Below are positions 17,088-24,936 of a DNA stretch of 37,539 nt, piece after piece. The notes under the pieces are model-generated. The model saw only the letters and a program-made list of their open reading frames with translations, was not told the origin of the DNA and made no database searches. A program made the translations under genes and the position numbers. Origin of the DNA: an uncultured Pseudanabaenaceae cyanobacterium (GTDB lineage: Bacteria; Cyanobacteriota; Cyanobacteriia; PCC-9006; JAAUQQ01); NCBI GenBank assembly GCA_938017515.1, contig CALIJJ010000043.1:1-37539 (forward strand). Reading direction: 5' to 3'. The first letter of the stretch is position 1. Every line of letters starts with the position of its first letter.

Positions 17088-18722
17088 CTAGGCCAATTTA
17101 ATCAGCTCCAGTGCCGCTAAGGGCTGCACAATGCCGTAGCCCCAACGGTTATCGGGTCGCTGCTCATCGCCCTGGGGGTGAAGCGCAGTCTCTTTCAGGG
17201 CCTTGAGGACATCCGTTGCGGATGCATCGGGGTTCGCAGACATGAGCAACGCCGCGACCCCTGCGACATGGGGGCAGGCCATGGAGGTGCCATCCATATA
17301 GGTATAGCCGAAGGTTCCATCCGGGCGCTGTTCCGGCGGAATGCATGAGTAGACCTGGGCACCGGGAGCCACGACATCTGGCTTATTCACCAAGGCCTCA
17401 GGTTCCATCCCCGGAAAAACCAGGCTGGCACCACTACTGAAGAACGTGACGGCTAAATTAGCCGTTGCTGCATTTTGAGTCTCTTCGGGTTCGTCATCTT
17501 GTGCTTCATCTTCGCCAACTTCAGGTACAGGGTCGGGCAAAGGCTCAGCGATCACGGCGTCTGGTTCTGTCCCATTTGCAGCTTGACTTCCCTCGCCTGC
17601 TTCTGGTTTGCCCTGGTTGGGTTCACCAGACTCTGGCTTACTAGACTCTGATTCACCGGCATCTGGGTGGCAAGCATCTGCCTCTGCCGTCTCATCCGAT
17701 GCTTCACTGTTGGGAGGCTGGGGCGGGGACAGCTGTTCCAAGGCACCGACGGAAAAGGCGTTGTAGCTATTGCCGGGGGAGCTAGTGTTGCCGTGGTTAG
17801 AGTTGCCGATGGCGACGATCGGCAGAACGTTGTACTGGGAAATCAATAAGTCAAAAATTCGGCCAAACAGAGGCTCGTAATATTCCAACCCGAGGGACAT
17901 ATTGATAATGTCTGCACCGTTTTCGATCGCCCAGGCCATACCTTCGATCAAAGTCACCATGGTTGCGTTACCAACCAAAACCCCTGCGACGAGGAGATCA
18001 GCCTCGGGGGCAACACCGATCGCAACGCCGTCTTCTGTGCGGCCCCCGGCAATGGTGCCACTCACATGGGTGCCATGCTGACCGGCATCAAAACTGGGCT
18101 GGGTTTCAATGCGACGGCCCAACGGATCAACCACCACAAATTTTTTGACGCGGTCTTTGAGGGCCGGGTGATCGCCATAAACCCCGCTATCGAGAACGGC
18201 CACCGTCACGCCTGCGCCTTTGGTCGTTTCCCAGGCCGTCGGAATCTGGAGCTGTTTCAATCCCCAGGTGTAGCCATCCTGAGCTTCCTGGAGCAGTAGG
18301 TCCATGTAATCAACGGCTTGGGGCTGGATCAGGTGAACGGCCTGATTCGGCAAAACAGCAACGACTTCCGGCTCATCGGCGAGGGCCGCAAGGGTGCGGC
18401 GAGTCACTTCCACGCTGGCCACGGGCAGGGTACCAATGCCGATACTGCGGGTTGCCAGGGGAGCACCACTGATCAGGCGACGACTGCGATTTTGGTAGCC
18501 GCCAAAAATTCGTTGTTCCACCGCTGTCTGTACGCTGACCTGGCGCTGGATCAGATCGCGACGTCCTTGGACACGCTCGGTGCGATTGCGACGCCGGCCC
18601 CCTGAATCAGGACCCTCTAGGTCTGGTGTTCTGTATACAACAATTGCATCACGACGAGCATTGTTGTCTCGGTGACTGAGGAAGGGATCAAAGGCGGGGG
18701 AAATTTTTTTGCTGTTGCGCAT
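17088..18722 (-). CDS. Subtilisin-like serine protease (S8) with acidic insertion
   Basis: Numbering below follows the longer frame open from 18803. The peptidase S8 domain has a full triad: D205 (VLDSGVYG), H243 (QHGTHVSGT) and S507 (DGTSMACPHVAGVA), with oxyanion N334 (AIGNSNHG). Residues 28-165 resemble an I9-type prodomain; no signal peptide is evident. About 90 residues rich in Glu, Asp, Pro and Ser (358-447) are inserted between the oxyanion Asn and the catalytic Ser, unusual for the family. I start at the ATG at 18722 (MRNSKKISPAFDPF) because the preceding 27 codons (Pro/Ser/Trp-rich) are read from a G-rich tandem repeat and look non-coding. Role and substrate are unknown; an intracellular or cell-surface processing protease is possible. 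Confidence 0.88.
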   Translation of the reverse strand: MRNSKKISPAFDPFLSHRDNNARRDAIVVYRTPDLEGPDSGGRRRNRTERVQGRRDLIQRQVSVQTAVEQRIFGGYQNRSRRLISGAPLATRSIGIGTLPVASVEVTRRTLAALADEPEVVAVLPNQAVHLIQPQAVDYMDLLLQEAQDGYTWGLKQLQIPTAWETTKGAGVTVAVLDSGVYGDHPALKDRVKKFVVVDPLGRRIETQPSFDAGQHGTHVSGTIAGGRTEDGVAIGVAPEADLLVAGVLVGNATMVTLIEGMAWAIENGADIINMSLGLEYYEPLFGRIFDLLISQYNVLPIVAIGNSNHGNTSSPGNSYNAFSVGALEQLSPPQPPNSEASDETAEADACHPDAGESESSKPESGEPNQGKPEAGEGSQAANGTEPDAVIAEPLPDPVPEVGEDEAQDDEPEETQNAATANLAVTFFSSGASLVFPGMEPEALVNKPDVVAPGAQVYSCIPPEQRPDGTFGYTYMDGTSMACPHVAGVAALLMSANPDASATDVLKALKETALHPQGDEQRPDNRWGYGIVQPLAALELIKLA

Positions 18723-19034
18723 CGCAGGTGCAGGGGGTGAGGGAGTGGGGGAATGGGGCCAAGGAATGGGGCCAAGGAATGGGCTTTGGGACCACGATAA
18801 CAATGGCGATTTGCGATCGGCAGGGAGCCTGAAACATCTCTTTAGATGGCGGTTGACCCCTCGGCATGGATGCTGTGTTGCAGTGGGGATTCCCGACTTC
18901 AGCCATCGCCATAAAAGAAAATGGAAACTTTAGAATGAGAGCTGTAGCATCTGGAGTTGATTTTCAAGGTCAGTCTCCAGCAAAGACATGACGCAGAGCC
19001 ATGACAAGAAGAGCCGTGATGGGGGAGAGCAGCG
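18723..19034. other. Protease / small membrane protein divergent intergenic region, with 13-bp repeats
   Basis: 312 bases between divergent genes. Next to the protease start are two exact 13-base units GAATGGGGCCAAG at 18751-18763 and 18764-18776, with a partial third copy to about 18783. The remainder has no convincing ORF. A purine-rich GGGGGAG at 19021-19027 precedes the next start and looks like its ribosome-binding site. Confidence 0.6.
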
Positions 19035-19289
19035 ATGTCAGGATTTGAAATTCTTTTGCTCATTGCCGCTGTGGCCTTGCTATGGAATTGGTTCCAGCGG
19101 CGATCGCGACGGGGAACTCGTGCGGGCTATGGCGGTGGTGCTCGCAGTGAGCGGCAGTTAGTCAAGCGGCTGGGTCGAGCGGCCTCAGATCGATTGATCG
19201 ATCAGCTGAGTCTCAAACACCCCGAGCGATCGCGGGAATGGTGTGCAGATAAGGCATTGTTTGATCTGGAGCGCGATCGTCGCTACTAG
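19035..19289 (+). CDS. Small single-pass membrane protein, conserved hypothetical
   Basis: The 84-residue product has one N-terminal hydrophobic helix (FEILLLIAAVALLWNWF, 4-20) followed by a basic linker (RRSRRGTR) and a soluble C-terminal segment ending REWCADKALFDLERDRRY. The latter resembles the C-terminal motif of small uncharacterised cyanobacterial proteins (WxxxKxxxDLERDRR). A good Shine-Dalgarno-like GGGGGAG lies 7 bases before the ATG. Function is unknown. It is codirectional with, and 159 bases upstream of, the cyclase-like gene. Confidence 0.82.
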   Translation: MSGFEILLLIAAVALLWNWFQRRSRRGTRAGYGGGARSERQLVKRLGRAASDRLIDQLSLKHPERSREWCADKALFDLERDRRY

Positions 19290-19394
19290 CGGGCCAGACC
19301 TCCTACAATCCTTGTGCTGGCAATCCTTGCACTGGAAGAGCCGAGAGTTGAGTGCGAGGGTCATTCGAAACGGTTCGACTATTATCCTGTTTTT

Positions 19395-19451
19395 CACTTG
19401 GGTGAAGCGTAATTAGGGAAAGCAGTTCAGGCTACGCTTTTCTACCCAGTG
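19395..19451 (+). promoter_or_regulatory. Inverted repeat enclosing the GTG start of the cyclase-like gene
   Basis: The 5' arm has CACTTGGGT (19395-19403) and AAGCGTA (19405-19411). The 3' arm has TACGCTT (19433-19439) and ACCCAGTG (19444-19451). About 15 pairs form, with a one-base bulge and an asymmetric internal loop around a 21-base loop. The last three bases are the proposed GTG start, so the folded RNA would bury the initiation codon. A regulatory role is an inference. Confidence 0.5.
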
Positions 19452-21572
19452 ACTTCCTTGCTCTTAAAACGTCTCAGCATCCAATCGAAATTGATGTTGA
19501 TGCTGCTGCTGGTCAGCATCGGCTCCATCTCTGTCATTGCCTTCCAGGGTTATCGCAGTGGCAAAACAGCCCTGAGGCAAAGTATTTTTCAACAGCTCAC
19601 CAGTTTACGAGCGATTCGAGCGCGACAAATTGAATCTTATATCGAATTAAATCGTGCCCAAATGGAAACCCTCAGTGAAAACCTGATGGTGATCGATGCC
19701 ATGGAGGATTTAACTGGGGCGTTTAATCAGCTGGGGGAGAAAGAGATTCCCAAAGCATGGGACCTCGCAACAGACGAATATTACCGAAGTTCTTTTCTGC
19801 CTCGCCTGGATGAGAGCGTAGAAGGAACGCCCAAGCTCGATGGCTATCGTCCCTTTCGCAAGGCCACTCGCTATCTTCAGTATCAGTACATTGCGGCAAA
19901 CCCTCGACCTGTCGGAGCTAAGCAAGAGCTGAGGAATGCAAAGGATGGGAGTGACTACAGCAAGATTCACCAGCAATATCACCCGGTCTTCCGTAACCTC
20001 GTTAAACAGTTTGGCTTTTACGATCTGTTTCTCATTGATGCGGACAAGAACAATATTGTCTATTCGGTCCACAAAGAAACCGATTTTGCCACCAGCCTCG
20101 ACGAAGGTCCCTATTCTGAAAGCAATCTGGCCAAGGCCGTTGAACTGGCAATTAAGAGTGAGCGTGGCTCAGTCATCCTGGTAGACTTTGAGTCCTATCG
20201 AGCCTCCTATGGTGCCCCTGCGGCCTTTATGGCGAGCCCCATTTATGATGGCGCGGAATTGAGTGGCGTCATTGCAATTCAGCTTCCCATCGACCAGATT
20301 AACCGCCTGATGACCAGTAACAAAGACTGGGAGCGGGATGGTTTGGGAAAAACTGGTGAAACCTATTTGGTGGGAGAAGATTCGCTGATGCGATCGACGT
20401 CCCGGTTTTTGGAAGAAGATCCCGAGGGCTACTTCGCAGAATTGTCTGCCAGCGGCAGTATCGCTGAGGAGCAGGTCAACCAAATCAAGGCGCTCAATAC
20501 TTCAATTCTGACCCAAGAAATTGATACCGAAGCAGTGCAGGAAGCCCGAAAAGGCGAGAACGGCACAAAAATGAGCCGTGACTATCGCAACGTCAGGGTA
20601 CTGACCTCCTTTGCTCCGTTACAAATCAACGGCGTCAAATGGTTCATTGTGGCGGATATCGATGAAGCAGAGGCCTTCAAGCCGATCCTACGGTTTGAGC
20701 GTCAGGTTTTAGTTTCAACCTCAGCGATCATGTTGTTTGTGACCCTCGCCTCGCTATTCGTCTCCCGCAGATTTGTCTCACCGATTAACCGCTTGAGTGA
20801 AGCCTTTGAAGCATTGGGCCAAAAAGGCGTTTCAAAGGATTTGAAGCTTTCGCTGCAGTCCAAGGATGAGTTTGGACAACTGACCCAAGCGTTTAATCAA
20901 ACTGTAGATCAGTTGCAACATCAAGAGACGTTAATTCAGCAACAACACCACGACAACGAGGCACTCCTTCACCGCATTTTGCCGCAGTCGATCGCCCAAC
21001 GCATTAAGGACAACGAGGAAAATATTGCGGACACCTGCTCTAACGTCACAGTGTTGGTGGCCAACATCAAAGGATTTACAGCCCTGACCCGAGATCTAGA
21101 GCCACAGCAGGCGCTGGCCATGCTCAACGAAATCTTCGGTGCCTTTGATGAAGCGGCGGAGCAGTATGGCATTGAAAAAATTAAGACCATGGGCAGCGGT
21201 TACATGGCCGTGTGCGGTTTATCGGTCCCTCGCCTTGACCACACCAAGCGCATGGTGGATTTTGCCATTGCCATTCAGCGGCGGGTGCGTGCGTTTAACC
21301 GGGAGCATGGCACGGACCTTAAGCTCAATGCTGGCATCAATACAGGCGAGGTGGTGGCCGGTATCGTGGGCCGCAGTCGTTTTGTCTACGACATTTGGGG
21401 AGACTGTGTCAGCGTCGCATTCCAGATTCATCTCAGGGGGGAGCCGAACCAAATTCGCATGACCCAGGTTGCCTATGAGCGCTTAGCCAACATCTACGAT
21501 TTCTACCCCATCGAACCGCTGGAAAGCCAGAGTCAAAAAATACCGCTGTGGTCACTGTCATTGGGGGAATAG
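19449..21572 (+). CDS. Cache/HAMP receptor with degenerate class III cyclase domain (predicted inactive)
   Basis: The 707-residue product has a membrane segment at 15-33, a large periplasmic region (about 34-415) resembling double Cache sensor modules (FGFYDLFLIDADKNNIVYSV near 188), and a second membrane segment at 419-438. HAMP (440-493), a signalling helix (LLHRILPQSIAQRIKDNEEN) and a class III nucleotidyl cyclase domain (531-705) follow. The domain keeps its fold landmarks, but the first metal Asp is N539 (VLVANIKGFT), the second is S583 (KTMGSGYMAV), and the transition-state Asn and Arg are S655 and Q659 (WGDCVSVAFQ). The base-recognition Lys (EKIKTMG) and Asp (FVYDIWGD) are kept. It is therefore probably non-catalytic, possibly nucleotide-binding. 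The start is GTG. The channel gene begins 3 bases after its stop. Confidence 0.9.
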   Translation: MTSLLLKRLSIQSKLMLMLLLVSIGSISVIAFQGYRSGKTALRQSIFQQLTSLRAIRARQIESYIELNRAQMETLSENLMVIDAMEDLTGAFNQLGEKEIPKAWDLATDEYYRSSFLPRLDESVEGTPKLDGYRPFRKATRYLQYQYIAANPRPVGAKQELRNAKDGSDYSKIHQQYHPVFRNLVKQFGFYDLFLIDADKNNIVYSVHKETDFATSLDEGPYSESNLAKAVELAIKSERGSVILVDFESYRASYGAPAAFMASPIYDGAELSGVIAIQLPIDQINRLMTSNKDWERDGLGKTGETYLVGEDSLMRSTSRFLEEDPEGYFAELSASGSIAEEQVNQIKALNTSILTQEIDTEAVQEARKGENGTKMSRDYRNVRVLTSFAPLQINGVKWFIVADIDEAEAFKPILRFERQVLVSTSAIMLFVTLASLFVSRRFVSPINRLSEAFEALGQKGVSKDLKLSLQSKDEFGQLTQAFNQTVDQLQHQETLIQQQHHDNEALLHRILPQSIAQRIKDNEENIADTCSNVTVLVANIKGFTALTRDLEPQQALAMLNEIFGAFDEAAEQYGIEKIKTMGSGYMAVCGLSVPRLDHTKRMVDFAIAIQRRVRAFNREHGTDLKLNAGINTGEVVAGIVGRSRFVYDIWGDCVSVAFQIHLRGEPNQIRMTQVAYERLANIYDFYPIEPLESQSQKIPLWSLSLGE

Positions 21573-21575
21573 ACG

Positions 21576-23060
21576 ATGTTTGATATTCAGATGCTGAGTA
21601 CTCACTCGGATTTGTTGCGGCAGGGCGCATTTTTTTGGAGCGTCGTCTTGATTGTGGGCTATCCCATTGCCATGCTGGCGTTGAGCGAAGTGATTTTGCG
21701 CCTGAAGCGATCGCGCCCGCTTCTGAGCCAGACACTGCGGGCCGTGCGCAATCTGGTCCTTCCGGCTCTCGCAGTCTTTATTTTGCTGGCCTATGTCCTG
21801 GAACTGGGCGAAGCACAATTTGCAGTGCGGGTGGTGCAAACCCTCCTGTGGATTGGTTTGATCCATGTGGCGCTGTTGTTCCTCAATGCCCTGCTGTTTT
21901 CCGGTGCTCGGGCTCGGGCTGCTCAAACCCAGGTGCCAAAACTCCTGCGCGATCTCGTGCGGTTCTTCTTGGTGTTGGTCGGGGCTGCCCTAGTACTCTC
22001 AACGGTGTGGGGAGCAGATTTGGGAGGTTTGGCTGCGGCTTTGGGCGTGAGCTCGTTGGTGGTGGGTCTGGCCCTGCAAGATGCCCTGGGCAATCTGTTT
22101 TCCGGCCTTGCCATTCTGATTGAAAAACCCTTTGCAGTCGGAGATTGGATTGCAGCGGAAGGGGCCATGGGAAAAATTGTTGAAATTAACTGGCGGGCCG
22201 TTCATATGGTCACCCGGGAACAGGAGCTGATTATCGTCCCCAACTCCGTTCTCTCCAATGAAATGGTTCGCAACTACCGTCGTCCGACACAGTTGCATGT
22301 AGAACCCATCGATTTAGGCTTTTCTTACGACGATCCACCAAACTTTGTCAAACAGATTCTGAAGGAAACAGCCCTCGGAACGCCGGGGGTCTTGCAGGAG
22401 CCTGAGCCTGTGATTCAAACCATTTCCTACGATGATTCGTCCATCGGCTATCGTGTGCGCCTCTATCTGGCGGACTATGAGCAAGTCCCCAAGGTACGGG
22501 ATGCCTTTAATTCAAGGGTTTGGTATGCGGCTAAGCGGAATAGTCTTAACATTCCGTTCCCGATTCGAACGTTGCATCACCAACCCATGCGGTTGCCGAC
22601 GCTCGATGATCTGATCGCAGAACGGGTGCGCAAACTGCGGGCTGTCCCCATGTTCCTGTCCCTAAGTACGGACGACTTAGAAACCCTGGCCCGCCATGCG
22701 GAGCTACGCACCTTTGGTGTGGGTGAGCCCATTTTGCGCTCGGGTCTAGAGCAAGTTCAATTTCATCTCTTACTCCGTGGAAGTGTTGAGGTATTGGCTC
22801 CCATGCCCGACGGAATATTTAAACCTATCGCTGAAATCTTGGAAGGGAATTTCTTTGGAGAATCAGCCCTAACCCCTCGACAGTCGAGTAACGCCAGAAT
22901 TATGGCCAAGGAAGATGTCGAAGTTTTGGTCCTGGAGACAGCCCCTTTCCAGCTGGTGCTTGAGCGAAACCAGCAGCTCCTATCGGCCATTGCCCAGGTG
23001 ATGGATGCCCGCCAAAATATGGCGCGATCGCTCAATCACACCCCGTACAACCATCGATAA
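21576..23060 (+). CDS. MscS-family channel with C-terminal cyclic-nucleotide-binding fold
   Basis: The 494-residue product has membrane segments at about 18-42, 60-78, 88-108 and 128-145. The MscS pore helix and beta-domain start follow (LGGLAAALGVSSLVVGLALQ at 149-168, then DALGNLFSGLAILIEKPFAVGDWI), with the soluble vestibule to about 335. Residues 355-475 form a cNMP-binding beta-roll (GNFFGESALTPRQSSNARIM). This is the bCNG topology of the MscS superfamily: cNMP-gated, often weakly mechanosensitive channels. The phosphate-binding cassette has Gly428-Glu429 and Ala431-Leu432, but the position of the conserved phosphate-binding Arg is S438. Cyclic nucleotide binding is therefore doubtful. 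It lies 3 bases after the cyclase-like gene, clearly one operon. Confidence 0.9.
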   Translation: MFDIQMLSTHSDLLRQGAFFWSVVLIVGYPIAMLALSEVILRLKRSRPLLSQTLRAVRNLVLPALAVFILLAYVLELGEAQFAVRVVQTLLWIGLIHVALLFLNALLFSGARARAAQTQVPKLLRDLVRFFLVLVGAALVLSTVWGADLGGLAAALGVSSLVVGLALQDALGNLFSGLAILIEKPFAVGDWIAAEGAMGKIVEINWRAVHMVTREQELIIVPNSVLSNEMVRNYRRPTQLHVEPIDLGFSYDDPPNFVKQILKETALGTPGVLQEPEPVIQTISYDDSSIGYRVRLYLADYEQVPKVRDAFNSRVWYAAKRNSLNIPFPIRTLHHQPMRLPTLDDLIAERVRKLRAVPMFLSLSTDDLETLARHAELRTFGVGEPILRSGLEQVQFHLLLRGSVEVLAPMPDGIFKPIAEILEGNFFGESALTPRQSSNARIMAKEDVEVLVLETAPFQLVLERNQQLLSAIAQVMDARQNMARSLNHTPYNHR

Positions 23061-23201
23061 TCTTGCCTTTCCGGGATGTAAAACTCAGGAATGTAAGGGG
23101 CTCATTAAAGACATTGAAAATGGAAAATCCACTTGTCCAAGGAATTTTCTCTGCCCTTACGATGGAATCGGTCATTGCGTGATTCTACGGTGAGTGTTCC
23201 C

Positions 23202-23678
23202 ATGGTATCCATGACGGATCAAGAATTAGACGGGTTTTTAGCCCAGTGCTGTCAGCAGCTTGAACAACGGCAAACCTATTTGGTTCAAGAGTTCGGCATT
23301 GGTCAATGCAGCCGATTTGATCTCAATCTTCTCGATGGCTTGCTAACCGGACATGATGACATCGGCATCTATTTCAGAGCGGAGGTGACCCCGATTGGGT
23401 TTTACTCCCGCACGAGTCGTGAATGGCGCTGGGCCTGGGCCATGCCCGATCTGCCGCTCACTCTGCAAGAACGTGCTGCACCGCTGAAGATGCTCACGGA
23501 ACGCACGGGGCTCAATCTATTTCAGGCCGATAGCTTTGAGACCGATGAAGATTTGGTCTTGGAAATGACGGCGATGGCCTGCCAGTGTTTGCAGGCCACA
23601 GGATGCTACCAGGCAGAGGCTTCAGAAGATAAGGGCGATCGCTACCTGATGCTGGCCCTGACCTCCATTTATCCCTAG
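23202..23678 (+). CDS. DUF6882-like protein
   Basis: From the ATG at 23202 the product is 158 residues (MVSMTDQELDGFLAQCCQQL), with GGTGAG 8 bases upstream as a plausible ribosome-binding site. A second ATG lies at 23211. An upstream frame to 23133 is open but looks untranslated. The pattern of a helical start, FGIGQCSRFDLNLLDGLL, a strand followed by EWRWAWAMPDLPL, and LEMTAMACQCLQATGCYQA with an ending LMLALTSIYP resembles the DUF6882 family of bacterial cytosolic proteins with unknown function. The family assignment is from memory. It lies 141 bases downstream of the channel gene and may or may not be cotranscribed. Confidence 0.75.
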   Translation: MVSMTDQELDGFLAQCCQQLEQRQTYLVQEFGIGQCSRFDLNLLDGLLTGHDDIGIYFRAEVTPIGFYSRTSREWRWAWAMPDLPLTLQERAAPLKMLTERTGLNLFQADSFETDEDLVLEMTAMACQCLQATGCYQAEASEDKGDRYLMLALTSIYP

Positions 23679-23736
23679 TGACCTATTCCCTTGTGACCTA
23701 ATTTTTTGACCGATTTTGTCTCTGGCCATCCATTCC

Positions 23737-24936
23737 CTAGGCAATTTCGGGGGTGGAACTGTCCTGATTTTGAGTCGCTACCTTAAGGCGCTGGGACTTA
23801 GAAAGACGCATCTTCACTTTCGGGGTCCTATGGAGCATGCGGGCCATGGTGACGCCAGTGACAGCATGGAAACTGATCCAAGCAATAAAGCTGGCCAAAA
23901 TCGTGGAGATAGCAACTTCTATATTGGGGAAGTCCGTGAGGGCTGCTTCTTTCAAGAACAACTCGGTAAAGACATTGCTGGCAACGGCCCCAATCATGCC
24001 GCAGAAGGCACCACTAATGAGCGTGGTGATGGGCCATCGATAGGAGCGCGGGACTCGGCGAACGAGGGAGAGCCACTGCAGCATACCCAGGATGAAATAG
24101 CCTGTCGCTGCGGCGATCGCAGGCATGATCAAACCAAAAAAGATGCTGGCATCGATAGAAAAGGGAAGCAAACCCACCACTTTGACCACGCTGGGGTAGC
24201 CGTAGAAGCGCATGGCGATCGCAGCAATCAAGCCCACCGGTACCCCCAGGGCCGTCGCCCATTTCCACAGGCCAACCCGACGCAATCGCTGTTGCAGGAC
24301 TTCCGTTTGAGCATCGCCCAGAATCAGCCCCAAGAAGAAGCAGCTCACCAACAGAACCAAACCCAGCTCACGGCCAAACTGCGGTAGGTTTTCCCCCAGG
24401 GCCAACGATTTCCAGGACAGATCTGGAACACTTTCAAAAAATGTCTTCGGGGCCAAGGCGGCAAAGACAAGGGATTGGACGGCCAGCAGAAACATCAGCA
24501 CAAAACTGACGCCAAGACTCGCAAATTGCCAGTAGGACCATAGCCGTAGGCAGCGGCCAAAAATACTCGGGCGACGTTGTCGGGCGGGCAGCGGTATTTC
24601 TTCTTCGTCCTCATCCTCTTCAGGCAACACAGTGGCCGGTTGGGGAACGAGGCTGACTTCCTCAGCCCAGACCGGGGTTTCTTCACCGGTGGGGCGTCCG
24701 TAGATGTGGGCCGATTGGATGGAATCCGCCGAAAGCCGCATGAGTGCTTCTTTCAAATATTGCACCAGGATTTCCTGCGGGGGCGTTTTGGGGCCTTCCA
24801 GCAGGACATGTAGGCAATCTCCCTGGACCGCACTATGGGCGGTGATGCCACGGGGGCTCAACTGCTGATTGATCAGCATGGTGATTGCTTGGGCATCTCC
24901 TTCTTGGGCCAGTCGGATGACGGCGGATGAGGTCAT
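23737..24936 (-). CDS. Conserved cyanobacterial multi-pass membrane protein
   Basis: The 399-residue product has a soluble N-terminal domain (1-85: SAVIRLAQEGDAQAITMLIN, then ITAHSAVQGDCLHVLLEG, then SIQSAHIYGRPTGEETPVWA) of a type that recurs at the N-termini of cyanobacterial proteins. An acidic linker (EEDEDEEEI, 106-114) follows, then about six membrane segments (around 138-162, 189-207, 228-243, 263-290, 300-325, 340-365). The C-terminal tail is basic. No enzymatic motif is visible and I assign no function. It is convergent with the DUF6882-like gene 58 bases away. Confidence 0.85.
   Translation of the reverse strand: MTSSAVIRLAQEGDAQAITMLINQQLSPRGITAHSAVQGDCLHVLLEGPKTPPQEILVQYLKEALMRLSADSIQSAHIYGRPTGEETPVWAEEVSLVPQPATVLPEEDEDEEEIPLPARQRRPSIFGRCLRLWSYWQFASLGVSFVLMFLLAVQSLVFAALAPKTFFESVPDLSWKSLALGENLPQFGRELGLVLLVSCFFLGLILGDAQTEVLQQRLRRVGLWKWATALGVPVGLIAAIAMRFYGYPSVVKVVGLLPFSIDASIFFGLIMPAIAAATGYFILGMLQWLSLVRRVPRSYRWPITTLISGAFCGMIGAVASNVFTELFLKEAALTDFPNIEVAISTILASFIAWISFHAVTGVTMARMLHRTPKVKMRLSKSQRLKVATQNQDSSTPEIA

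Noticed and set aside
18751..18783. CRISPR-like direct repeats upstream of the protease
   Set aside because: The 13-base units are directly adjacent with no spacers, so this is a simple tandem repeat.
19360..19390. tRNA-like GGTTCGA sequence upstream of the cyclase-like gene
   Set aside because: No acceptor stem, anticodon arm or D-arm can be placed around it.
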